DNA of 64,000 nucleotides from Nitrospirota bacterium (lineage in GTDB: Bacteria; Nitrospirota; Thermodesulfovibrionia; Thermodesulfovibrionales; UBA1546), in contig WPIF01000001.1 in NCBI GenBank assembly GCA_009773185.1, forward strand, positions 62,001 through 126,000, in the 5' to 3' direction. This document shows, one piece after another, positions 7,381 to 15,935 of this stretch (position 1 is the stretch's first letter; each line of letters opens with the position of its first letter). Below the pieces are notes generated by a model that saw only the letters and a program-made list of their open reading frames with translations, did no database searches and was not told the origin of the DNA. Position numbers and translations under genes: made by a program.

Positions 7381-8454
7381 ATGACCCTTATTGATAATAA
7401 GCAAAGGATATTCGAAGCTGACATCATCAGGTGTCTTTTTATCTTATATATTATCACCGTGCGTCATCCTATCGATTATATTGCACGTTTTATTGATAAA
7501 GCTTCTCTTGAAGACATACGCATTTATGTTCTTTTAAATAATACATTTGTACTAATTGCTCTTGGGATGTTCATATTCATTTCCGGTCTTCTGATTGCGC
7601 GAAGATATCCTGTGTTAAGAGACAGCAAAGAAAGAGCTTCATTTATAAAAGCAAGAATCTTCAGGATATACCCTTTATACTTACTTGCTCTTATTATCTT
7701 TACCTTTTTTATTGTTCCTGGTCCTTTCGAGCTACTATCATTTGCAGCCCACATTTTTTCACTAAATCTCCTGCTTTCCCCGTTGACCGGAACCCCTATT
7801 TTCACTCTATGGTTTGTAGGATTAATATTTTCCTATTACCTGCTATTTCCGGTAGTTATAAACAGCAGCGACAGGCTGTTTCGGACTGTAATACTTCTGG
7901 GTTTCATATTAAGCTTATTATCACTACTACATAAACACCTTGGCATTGTAGATGAGCGCGTGATTATTTATCTTCCTGTTTTCTTCATTGGCATATACTG
8001 CGGACGCAATGGATTAATGCATGTATTGCGCAGCAAAACAGTGGTGATGTCTTCTACTTTTATATTGATCCCTTCATTTTATTATAATCTCATACGATTA
8101 CAAGACAAAACAGTTTTGCCGAATGACAGCCTGACTATTTTCATTGTGTGTAACCTTGTCATGATATCATCTATAAGCCCTGTATGGAATCTGGCGCGAC
8201 TATTAGCATCAGCATTGGGAACAAACAGAGACTTTATCTCAAAAATAGCATATTACTCTTATTGCATGTACCTTTTTCACAGGATCATATTTTTCGTATT
8301 ACTTAAACTTTATTATCCTCATTCCGCAATCTCGACTCTTTTATATCTCATTATTGCAGGACTTCCTCTGACTTTAATTCTCTCTTCACTGATTCAGTCT
8401 GGATATGACAAATTCCTGACTAATACAATTTATAGCGAAGCATCTGCAAGATAA
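7381..8454 (+). CDS. Acyltransferase 3 (OafA-like) membrane protein
   Basis: A 357-residue protein with about ten predicted helices, opening with the pattern of acyltransferase-3 enzymes: a short N-terminus, FEADIIRCLFILYIITV, then HP in the first loop. The family O-acetylates or otherwise acylates sugars of surface polysaccharides and glycolipids in the inner membrane. It lacks a fused SGNH domain. There is no clear Shine-Dalgarno; TATAAA lies 10 nt upstream of the ATG. It is the first of three plus-strand genes (7381-10912), the only rightward genes supported in the window. Confidence 0.75.
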   Translation: MTLIDNKQRIFEADIIRCLFILYIITVRHPIDYIARFIDKASLEDIRIYVLLNNTFVLIALGMFIFISGLLIARRYPVLRDSKERASFIKARIFRIYPLYLLALIIFTFFIVPGPFELLSFAAHIFSLNLLLSPLTGTPIFTLWFVGLIFSYYLLFPVVINSSDRLFRTVILLGFILSLLSLLHKHLGIVDERVIIYLPVFFIGIYCGRNGLMHVLRSKTVVMSSTFILIPSFYYNLIRLQDKTVLPNDSLTIFIVCNLVMISSISPVWNLARLLASALGTNRDFISKIAYYSYCMYLFHRIIFFVLLKLYYPHSAISTLLYLIIAGLPLTLILSSLIQSGYDKFLTNTIYSEASAR

Positions 8455-8527
8455 ATATATTACAAAGCACTGCAGTTATCTTTTTATAAAATTATCCTTA
8501 AGATGCCTTTTTTGTATATAATATGCG

Positions 8528-9271
8528 ATGATAAGAAACAAGAAAGTAGTAGTCGTCCTTCCGGCATATAATGCTGAGAAGACTCTTGAAGCCACATATT
8601 CTGAGATACCCAAGGACATTGTAGACGAGATTATCCTTGTGGATGATGCAAGCAGTGATAAGACCGCAGATATGGCAAAATCACTGGGGATTAAAACCAT
8701 CGTCCACCCTGAGAATAAAGGCTACGGCGGCAATCAGAAGACCTGTTACAGGGAAGCCCTAAAACTGGGGGCTGATATAGTCATCATGTTACACCCTGAT
8801 TATCAATATACCCCAAAATTAATACCTGCCATGGCCTATCTTATAGAATCCGGAGAATTTGATGCAGTGCTCGGCTCAAGGATACTTTCAGGCGGGGCAT
8901 TGAGAGGAGGCATGCCTTTTTACAAATACCTCTCCAATAGGATACTGACATTCATTCAGAACATACTCCTTGGTCAAAAGCTATCGGAATATCACACAGG
9001 CTACAGAGCATTCAGGCGCGAAATACTCGAAAGACTTCCATTGGAAGAAAATTCAGATGATTTTGTCTTTGACAATCAGATGTTGAGCCAGATAATATTC
9101 TTCGGATATAAGGTCGGCGAGATAAGCTGTCCCGCAAAATATTTCGCGGAGGCGTCTTCTATAAATTTCAGGAGAAGCATTAAATATGGATTAGGCGTTC
9201 TTTTAACTGCGGTTAAATTTGCACTGCAAAAAACAGGGATAATAAATTCACCGTTGTTCCGAAAAAACTGA
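8528..9271 (+). CDS. GT2 glycosyltransferase, DPM1-like
   Basis: A 247-residue soluble GT-A enzyme. The N-terminus has [16 protein letters not shown] and the nucleotide-sugar acidic motif [13 protein letters not shown]; a second motif is [11 protein letters not shown], in which H-P-D-Y replaces the usual DADxQ. The family transfers a sugar from a nucleotide sugar to polyprenyl phosphate at the cytoplasmic face, giving the donor used by GT-C enzymes such as the next gene (9290-10912), which starts just after its stop. No C-terminal membrane helices are evident. Confidence 0.85.
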   Translation: MIRNKKVVVVLPAYNAEKTLEATYSEIPKDIVDEIILVDDASSDKTADMAKSLGIKTIVHPENKGYGGNQKTCYREALKLGADIVIMLHPDYQYTPKLIPAMAYLIESGEFDAVLGSRILSGGALRGGMPFYKYLSNRILTFIQNILLGQKLSEYHTGYRAFRREILERLPLEENSDDFVFDNQMLSQIIFFGYKVGEISCPAKYFAEASSINFRRSIKYGLGVLLTAVKFALQKTGIINSPLFRKN

Positions 9272-9289
9272 TAATGACCTTTGCATAAA

Positions 9290-10912
9290 ATGCATGACAT
9301 GAAAAAAAAGGCAACAACCTTTGCCCCTGCAATATTAGTTGCAGCGTTTACTATGATTATTTATCTTCCTGCCCTTCAAAATGACTTCGTTAACTGGGAT
9401 GACGAACAATATATTATTTACAACTCTCACATCCAAACAATCAATTTTAATTTTATAAAATGGGCTTTTTTTGATTTTTACGCTGCCAACTGGCATCCTC
9501 TGACCTGGTTTTCGCATGCGCTGGATTATGCGGTATGGGGACTAAATCCTCTGGGGCATCACCTGTCAAGCATAATCCTGCATGGATTAAACACCATGTT
9601 AGTAATCATCCTAATCATAAAACTGCTGAATAGTGCAAAAACCAACCATTCTGAAAAAGACATCCTTGCATTAGCAATAATAACAGGGCTCCTGTTTGGG
9701 CTTCATCCTCTTCATGTAGAATCAGTAGCATGGGTTTCCGAGAAGAAGGACGTCTTGTATTCCTTTTTCTTCCTGCTAAGCCTTCTGTCATACTTAGGAT
9801 ACGCGCTCGACTACCGAAACCGCCAGCGCGATGCAACATCATTTCATTTGATTTATGCCAACCGCAAATATCTTGCGGCAATCGGACTATTCGCCCTTTC
9901 GCTGATGAGCAAGCCTATGGCCCTAACCCTGCCGTTTGTGCTTTTGATACTCGATTACTATCCATTACAAAGACTTGATTCACTGAAAAACATAAAATAT
10001 CTAATCATTGAGAAAATTCCTTTTTTCATCTTAAGCGCCGCATGTTCCGTACTTGTTCTTCTCGCGCAGGCATCATCGCGGGGAAATATTACTGCTTTGC
10101 AAGTGCTTTCATTTCAATCAAGAATAACTATCGCATTTAAATCGCTAATAGCCTACATCGGCAAAATGATATTGCCTGCCGAACTGATCCCTCTTTATAA
10201 ACACCCCGTAAGGGTCTCCCTCTTATCTTTAGAGTATTTATCCGCAATAATTTTATGCACCGCAATCACAACTTTATGTATTCTTTACGCTAAAAAACAG
10301 AGGGTCTTCCTTGCTGTCTGGGCATATTATGTAATATCACTGTCACCTGTGCTTGGCATTGTACAGGTCGGAAGACAGGCCATGGCGGATAGGTACACAT
10401 ATCTTACAAGTCTTGGTCATTTCTTTCTTGCCGCCCTTCTCATAGTCCATATTTATGCTAAGATTACTGAAAAAAACGCACTGCAGTTTTATAAAAAATT
10501 AATTTTCTATACTCTCATGATTGCTTTATTTTCAACTTTTTCATATTTGACTGTAAAACAGATTAGATTCTGGAAAGACGGGATAACCCTTTGGAGCCAT
10601 GAAATCAGAATCGATCCTTTATTCCCTGAGCCCTATCACCGCCGCGGCAATGCCTTCAGGGTAATAGGAGAGTATGACAATGCGCTTGATGATCTCACAA
10701 CCGCTATCAGACTAAACCCAATGACTGAACCGGACTACTATAATGACAGGGGGATTGTATATGCAACGTTAAAAAAATTTCCTATGGCCCTGAACGATTT
10801 CAATACCGCTTTATTATTGGCGCCAGAAAACCCTACTTACCGGAAAAACCTTCTTACTGCAACAAAGGCATTTGAGTACTATGAAAAAATTAAAACTTCG
10901 GGAAAAAGATAG
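9290..10912 (+). CDS. TMTC-like GT-C glycosyltransferase with C-terminal TPR
   Basis: A membrane protein of about 540 residues. The first external loop has NWDDEQY, and HPLHVESVAWVSEKKD follows in the third helix region, both hallmarks of the family. Two TPRs are at the C-terminus (PYHRRGNAFRVIGEYDNALDDL, YYNDRGIVYATLKKFPMALNDF). In-frame starts are TTG at 9281, ATG at 9290 and ATG at 9299; none has a clear ribosome site and 9290 was chosen. It probably uses the polyprenyl-phosphate sugar made by the preceding GT2. It converges on the gene at 10967 with a 54-nt spacer and no clear terminator. Confidence 0.8.
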   Translation: MHDMKKKATTFAPAILVAAFTMIIYLPALQNDFVNWDDEQYIIYNSHIQTINFNFIKWAFFDFYAANWHPLTWFSHALDYAVWGLNPLGHHLSSIILHGLNTMLVIILIIKLLNSAKTNHSEKDILALAIITGLLFGLHPLHVESVAWVSEKKDVLYSFFFLLSLLSYLGYALDYRNRQRDATSFHLIYANRKYLAAIGLFALSLMSKPMALTLPFVLLILDYYPLQRLDSLKNIKYLIIEKIPFFILSAACSVLVLLAQASSRGNITALQVLSFQSRITIAFKSLIAYIGKMILPAELIPLYKHPVRVSLLSLEYLSAIILCTAITTLCILYAKKQRVFLAVWAYYVISLSPVLGIVQVGRQAMADRYTYLTSLGHFFLAALLIVHIYAKITEKNALQFYKKLIFYTLMIALFSTFSYLTVKQIRFWKDGITLWSHEIRIDPLFPEPYHRRGNAFRVIGEYDNALDDLTTAIRLNPMTEPDYYNDRGIVYATLKKFPMALNDFNTALLLAPENPTYRKNLLTATKAFEYYEKIKTSGKR

Positions 10913-10966
10913 TAGCTCTGAAAATGTTTGCCTAACCATTAACAGTATTCAGGATTGTTTTAACCT

Positions 10967-13069
10967 TTAGTTAAGTTCCTTTAAATATTGATTAACCATA
11001 GCCGGCATACCGCTATTTTCACCAGCCAGCGCCCTTGCCGCCAAAAAATACTTCCGCGACATCTCACGATTGCCGGCATTAAAATATACCCTGCCCAGAT
11101 TGAATGAAGCGTAAAAAAAATTGGGGTCCAATGCCAGCGCACGCTCATAACATTTAATCGCCTGAGAATAATTACGCAGCGACATATAACAGGTGCCTGC
11201 GTTATTAAAAGCATCCTTGTTCCCGGGATTCATAAGGAGAGATTTCTCAAAAGACTGTATAGCCTCGGCATGCCTCCGCTGCTTCATCCGGGCAATTCCA
11301 AGATTATACCACACCTCCCAGCTTGTCTGGTTTAGCTTTAAGGCCCTGTCATAGAATTTCTCTGCCTCCTCATATAAACCAAGCCTGTGGAGAGACAACG
11401 CAAGGTTTGCCTGATACTTAAAATTTAAAGGGTCATTCAATGCCTGATTGCGGGCTTCTTCAAGGCCCTGCATCAGCCGGCCCCTCACACGACTAGCTCC
11501 TTCACGGGCTTGCCTGCTATATTTCTCAAGCATATCCAAACTATCTGTTTCAATAGCCTTCAGGTATTCTTCGAGGGCCTGCATATCCATCCCCTCTTTT
11601 TCATATGCCATAGCAATATCCAGATGGACCTCTTTTAATGCGCTTCCGCCTCTGGCCAATGCCTCCTTGTAATGGGCAATAGCCTCGCTGTAGCGGCCCG
11701 ATTTAAAGAGATATCTGCCCTGATATTGGTCATAACGGAATGTGCCGGATATCTCTTTTTCTTTTTTGAGACAGGCCAATGCCTCTTCAAATTGTCCTTC
11801 ATCCCAAAAAGCCAAACCCAGGTTGACCCTGCTCATGTTTGGGTTTGCCGATACAGCAGATTTCCAGAGTGTTACCTCCGAACGCCAATCCATATTCCTG
11901 TTGAAATCTATAAAGCACCATGCCAGTATTATTCCTAATGCAAGATAGGAAAAAACTCTGTTCCTTGACACGATTATTTTCAGTGGATACGCCGATAAAA
12001 GGCTTAATCCTAAAATAGGTAGATAGGCATAACGGTCAGCAACAGCAGTAGCAGTTGAAAAAACATTGAGCACCGGCACTACCGAAATAAAAAACCATGC
12101 TGCCCCAATGGCTGGGATAAGATGTCTTTTCCTCCAGAACCATGCCAGACACAATGCAGCAGTAAGCGCTATCCCTGCTAAAATAGACCTAAAGACAAAC
12201 GCTCCTGACACAAAAGACACTTGATATTCAACACTCAGCGGATAAGGCAAAAGATATGTCTTTACATAAAAAAATGGATTTTGCAATGCCTTTGCAATTC
12301 TTATCCACCAGTTGTCATTCCCATACATAATAAAACCGACATCCATTACGCCTGTTGAAAAAGCATTAAAATAATGTATTGACATGGCAAAAATATCTAT
12401 CCCCAAAAATACAAGCAAAACTAAAGCCTTTTTCCGCCATGAGGCTATTGTTGCGGGAACAAGAAAAAGAATTAATGCCAGAAACAAGGGAAAAAATATT
12501 ACAATTGCCTTGGAAAAAACTGCCATAACAAATATAATTGCCGACAGCAGAACCAGAATATTTTTTTGCTTCTGTATCCCTTCCAGACATAAATTAAACG
12601 ACAGGAATAAAAACAGGGCTGCAAGAAGGGTATTGCGCCCATGAATAAAATTGACGACCTCCGTATGCAAGGGATGCAGGGCAAAAATTACAGTAGCCCA
12701 GAAAGCAATAAACTCCCATTCCTTCTCGCCCGACAAAATTGCTATATTTTTGACCATATTGAACAGAACAAACAGGGTTATTAGATATAAGAGTAAATTA
12801 GTAAGGTGAAAACCAAACGGATTCATGCCCCATATCTGATAATCAATAACATAACTCAGGTCCCGAAACGGGAGATACTCTAACGAATTGACTTTAGTAA
12901 AAAAGATTCGCCCGAAATCCAGTTTTTTATATGCTTCATTGGGAACCAGCAGCACATTATCGTCCCAGACAAAACCGTTGCTCAGCGAATTGATATAGAC
13001 AACAGCAGTACATATTACAATAAAGAGAATACCTTTTCGTGACTTTAAAAGCTCAGTCCAATTTACCAT
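10967..13069 (-). CDS. TMTC-like GT-C glycosyltransferase with long TPR domain
   Basis: A 700-residue protein: GT-C membrane part to about residue 400 (loop motif VWDDNVL at about 34-40, then HPLHTEVVNFIHGRN), then roughly seven or eight TPRs to the C-terminus (for example VWYNLGIARMKQRRHAEAI, AFNNAGTCYMSLRNYSQAI). It has the longest TPR domain among the paralogues, which suggests recognition of a protein or glycan partner on the far side of the membrane. It follows the GT39 gene (13095) in the leftward run. An AGGAG lies 14 nt upstream, rather far. Confidence 0.82.
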   Translation of the reverse strand: MVNWTELLKSRKGILFIVICTAVVYINSLSNGFVWDDNVLLVPNEAYKKLDFGRIFFTKVNSLEYLPFRDLSYVIDYQIWGMNPFGFHLTNLLLYLITLFVLFNMVKNIAILSGEKEWEFIAFWATVIFALHPLHTEVVNFIHGRNTLLAALFLFLSFNLCLEGIQKQKNILVLLSAIIFVMAVFSKAIVIFFPLFLALILFLVPATIASWRKKALVLLVFLGIDIFAMSIHYFNAFSTGVMDVGFIMYGNDNWWIRIAKALQNPFFYVKTYLLPYPLSVEYQVSFVSGAFVFRSILAGIALTAALCLAWFWRKRHLIPAIGAAWFFISVVPVLNVFSTATAVADRYAYLPILGLSLLSAYPLKIIVSRNRVFSYLALGIILAWCFIDFNRNMDWRSEVTLWKSAVSANPNMSRVNLGLAFWDEGQFEEALACLKKEKEISGTFRYDQYQGRYLFKSGRYSEAIAHYKEALARGGSALKEVHLDIAMAYEKEGMDMQALEEYLKAIETDSLDMLEKYSRQAREGASRVRGRLMQGLEEARNQALNDPLNFKYQANLALSLHRLGLYEEAEKFYDRALKLNQTSWEVWYNLGIARMKQRRHAEAIQSFEKSLLMNPGNKDAFNNAGTCYMSLRNYSQAIKCYERALALDPNFFYASFNLGRVYFNAGNREMSRKYFLAARALAGENSGMPAMVNQYLKELN

Positions 13070-13094
13070 AGCTAAAACAAGTGCTCCTTAGAAT

Positions 13095-14738
13095 CTAAGA
13101 CGCTACTCTGAATATCCCAAACCTCTCAACGGGTTTATCGGATATGGCAAACGGCATATATCCCCATAAAGTCGAATAATAGCCGGCCTTGGCATCAACT
13201 CCCATAACTCTGATCGGATACCATGTCTTTATTTCTCTTATGTCAACAATAGCCATACGGCTATAGAGCTTCGGGGAAGGCCCCCATAATTTGGGCACAT
13301 CGGCAACAATTATCAAATCGCCCTGTTTCGGTTCATCAGAATCAGATGTAAGATACTTGAAGCCGTTTTTGTCCATGTAATAATGCATCCCCCATTCGCC
13401 CGTATACCAGACCCTGTTATGCGCTTCGCCGACAGTATTTTTAACCTCCCCGGCAAAATCCCTGTATGAAGAGGCGTATATATAATCTCCATAAGCGACC
13501 GCAAGCCCGAGCAGGGATGTAAGCGCTGCTGATATCATTATCCCCTCGGTTGCGAGTCGTACCGACCTGCTCCGGGCGGCACTTTTCAGAAATATAAATG
13601 ACAGAGGCACAATAACAGGCATAAGATATCTGGCCGCTCCAAAAGGCATCAAAAAAATATTATAGAAAATTACCGCAGCAACCCATGCAACCAGGAATAG
13701 ACTTAATGCCTTATCTTTAATTTCGGTCAATGCCGTCATTGTCATGTATATAATAAAAAAAAGACCTGACGCCGCAAGAAAAATAAGCCACAGACTGCTC
13801 CATACCGGATAATTAAGGCTAATTACGGGAGCTATGACTGCCAGACCTGATGCTGCAGCTAAAAAAATATGCCTCTTTGAGGCTGTTATCTGTTTATATT
13901 TCAGAGGTAAAAGAAAGATGGTCGAAATGCCGGTAATAATAGGTATGCTCAGCGCCTTATTAAAAAGCCTGTCCGGCTGCAGTCCGCGTCTTACTTCCCC
14001 TATAAGCCCTGAGATGGGAGAATTATGATTTAATGCAATAGAGACAAGCGTCAAAGAAATTATTGCAATTGGAAGAAAAAACAATAGAATTGTCCTGCGG
14101 TTAATGTTTCTTCCGATGGCCAGATAAAGAAAAAACGCCGGGAGCAAAAAAAATGTCTGATAGGATATCAGGCCTGCAAACACCAAAGTCATGAAAGAAA
14201 ATGCTGTCCGGCCCGGCAAATTTTTCCCTATTCCGGAAATCAAAAAATATGCCGCAAGTATCCACAAGGAAAGCATTGGGGCGTCAGCCATGAGGTTATG
14301 GCTGACCGGCAGTAAAGCTGCGTTGCCGCATATAATCATTAAAGCCGGGATTGGCTCTACATTTAATTCCTTCGCTAACAGGAAAGTTGAAAGAAGCAGC
14401 AATACAGGAAAAAGCAAAAAACATATGTGCATCAGATAATCCTTATATCCTGTTATGGGACTCGTAATTTTAAGATAAACAGGAATAAGCGGCGGATGAC
14501 TTGAATTAAAGGGATTCCAATTTTCACTTTTGCTTCCAAAAAAATAATATACATATCCGGGTTTAACCGAAAAGGGGAAATCTATAGCTTGCGCCATCTC
14601 TATAAAATTGCCGTCATCAATATGTACAGCCTTGTTTAGAAAAGGAACATAAAATAAAACTAAGGATAAAAAAATAATAAGTAATATTTTTTTCATTTTA
14701 GGGGTTTTTCTTCTTTCTTGCCAACAGTCATTGGACAT
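13095..14738 (-). CDS. PMT/GT39-like GT-C membrane glycosyltransferase
   Basis: A 547-residue protein with the GT39/ArnT-like plan: a first helix, an acidic motif in the first external loop (HIDDGNFIEMAQAI), a loop with NPFNSSHPPLIPVYL, many helices and a soluble C-terminal domain (about residues 430-547). It has no TPR, unlike its neighbours. The start may be 14738 or the ATG at 14696 (MKKILLIIF); neither has a strong ribosome site. The 14738 ATG is 4 nt after the NHL stop, consistent with coupling. Substrate unknown. Confidence 0.75.
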   Translation of the reverse strand: MSNDCWQERRKTPKMKKILLIIFLSLVLFYVPFLNKAVHIDDGNFIEMAQAIDFPFSVKPGYVYYFFGSKSENWNPFNSSHPPLIPVYLKITSPITGYKDYLMHICFLLFPVLLLLSTFLLAKELNVEPIPALMIICGNAALLPVSHNLMADAPMLSLWILAAYFLISGIGKNLPGRTAFSFMTLVFAGLISYQTFFLLPAFFLYLAIGRNINRRTILLFFLPIAIISLTLVSIALNHNSPISGLIGEVRRGLQPDRLFNKALSIPIITGISTIFLLPLKYKQITASKRHIFLAAASGLAVIAPVISLNYPVWSSLWLIFLAASGLFFIIYMTMTALTEIKDKALSLFLVAWVAAVIFYNIFLMPFGAARYLMPVIVPLSFIFLKSAARSRSVRLATEGIMISAALTSLLGLAVAYGDYIYASSYRDFAGEVKNTVGEAHNRVWYTGEWGMHYYMDKNGFKYLTSDSDEPKQGDLIIVADVPKLWGPSPKLYSRMAIVDIREIKTWYPIRVMGVDAKAGYYSTLWGYMPFAISDKPVERFGIFRVAS

Positions 14739-14742
14739 TCAC

Positions 14743-15903
14743 TTATTTCTGCCGCAATTGTAAAGCCTTCCATTTTTCACCAAGATACTGGAAGACCTGA
14801 ACCCTTGCATTAAACTGGTCAACAACATAAATCCTGTCATCAGCGTCTGCAGCAATCCCGGCAGGCATGGAGAATTGGCCCGGCTCCGTTCCTCCTTCAC
14901 CCACTTCAAGAAAAAAATTACCTTCCTTGTCAAATATAAAAATTTTCTGCAACGCTGCATCAACAACATACATATTACCCTCTGAATCAATAGTTATTCC
15001 TTTAGGGCGCACAAATGACTTTGGTTTGCTGCCCGACGAAATAGTCCTAAGAAATTTCCCCTCGCTGTTATAAACCTGCACCCTGAAATTTCCTGTATCC
15101 ACAACATATATATTCCCATGGGAATCGACTGCAATGTTCGTCGGGAAGCTTAACTTGCTCTTATCTGCTACCCGTCCCTCTATCAGAAAAAGGAATCTTC
15201 CGTCGAGTGTATAGGCCCTCACACTATTTGTCTTGGCATCAGCAACATATAACCTGCCCCTATCTGAATCCACTGCCATCCCCGACGGGCTCTTCAGTTC
15301 GCCTGTCCGACCGATCTCCCGTATAAATTCTCCGTTTCTGTTATACACAAATAACTTTCGGGCTGTTACATCGCTCACATATACTCTTCCATCAGAAGAC
15401 ACTGCAATACCTATCGGCATTCTCAACTGGCCTTCCCCAAGTTTGTCTCCCATAAATAAAAGGCTGCCGCCCTTCCTGTCAAAGACAAATACCCTGCCTA
15501 CATCCGTCACATAAATCCTGCCCTCTTTGTCAACCGTAACGCCATATGGCCTTATCAGCCTTCCTTCTATATCTTCTTCACCCCCAATAAAGTTTTTCAG
15601 CCATCCGCTTTTAGCCTCTGGCTGCAGATCGTCTTTCGATTCAATTATTTCACCAAACTTTATCCTCGGCTCAGCAGGCGGAAGCGGCCAGACGGTATTT
15701 ACAGGTTTTTCAGGCATCCGCTCAACCTCTTCAAAGGCACAGCCCGTTATGAAAAACAGGTTAAAAAGGATAAGAAGCTGCAAAAGTTTCAAAAAATTAA
15801 GCAGGGTAAATAGTTGCAATAGTTTCAGAAGCTGCAATAGTTTCAACTTAAAACTTTTTACCCTTTTATAACTTTTTACACTTTTAAAATGCACTTTTTT
15901 CAA
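14743..15903 (-). CDS. NHL-repeat beta-propeller lipoprotein (paralogue of 1218-2342)
   Basis: Six NHL blades in the same order as in the 1218-2342 protein (RPYGVTVD, MPIGIAVS, SPSGMAVD, FPTNIAVD, RPKGITID, MPAGIAAD), ending in the shared VYVVDQ-type motif and RVQVFQYLGEKWK. The lipobox is FFITGC. The signal region is unusually long and almost wholly made of K-L-L-Q-L units encoded by the AACTTTT-type repeat. No ATG exists between the in-frame stop at 15922 and the signal; the start is TTG at 15903 or GTG at 15894. It follows a TPR GT-C gene directly and precedes a GT39 gene. Confidence 0.85.
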   Translation of the reverse strand: MKKVHFKSVKSYKRVKSFKLKLLQLLKLLQLFTLLNFLKLLQLLILFNLFFITGCAFEEVERMPEKPVNTVWPLPPAEPRIKFGEIIESKDDLQPEAKSGWLKNFIGGEEDIEGRLIRPYGVTVDKEGRIYVTDVGRVFVFDRKGGSLLFMGDKLGEGQLRMPIGIAVSSDGRVYVSDVTARKLFVYNRNGEFIREIGRTGELKSPSGMAVDSDRGRLYVADAKTNSVRAYTLDGRFLFLIEGRVADKSKLSFPTNIAVDSHGNIYVVDTGNFRVQVYNSEGKFLRTISSGSKPKSFVRPKGITIDSEGNMYVVDAALQKIFIFDKEGNFFLEVGEGGTEPGQFSMPAGIAADADDRIYVVDQFNARVQVFQYLGEKWKALQLRQK

Positions 15904-15935
15904 CTTTTGTAATTTTTTGACCTATTTAACCTTTT
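15765..15935. repeat. AACTTTT-type repeat spanning a gene end, spacer and signal peptide
   Basis: The tract covers the last codons of the 15922 gene (KKVK-stop), the short spacer, and the start plus signal peptide of the NHL gene. Units such as agctgcaat, agtttcaa and agttgcaat recur about every 9-15 bp. Confidence 0.8.

Noticed and set aside
10913-10966. Terminator between convergent genes
   Set aside because: The spacer has short partial inverted repeats but no convincing stem followed by a T-run.
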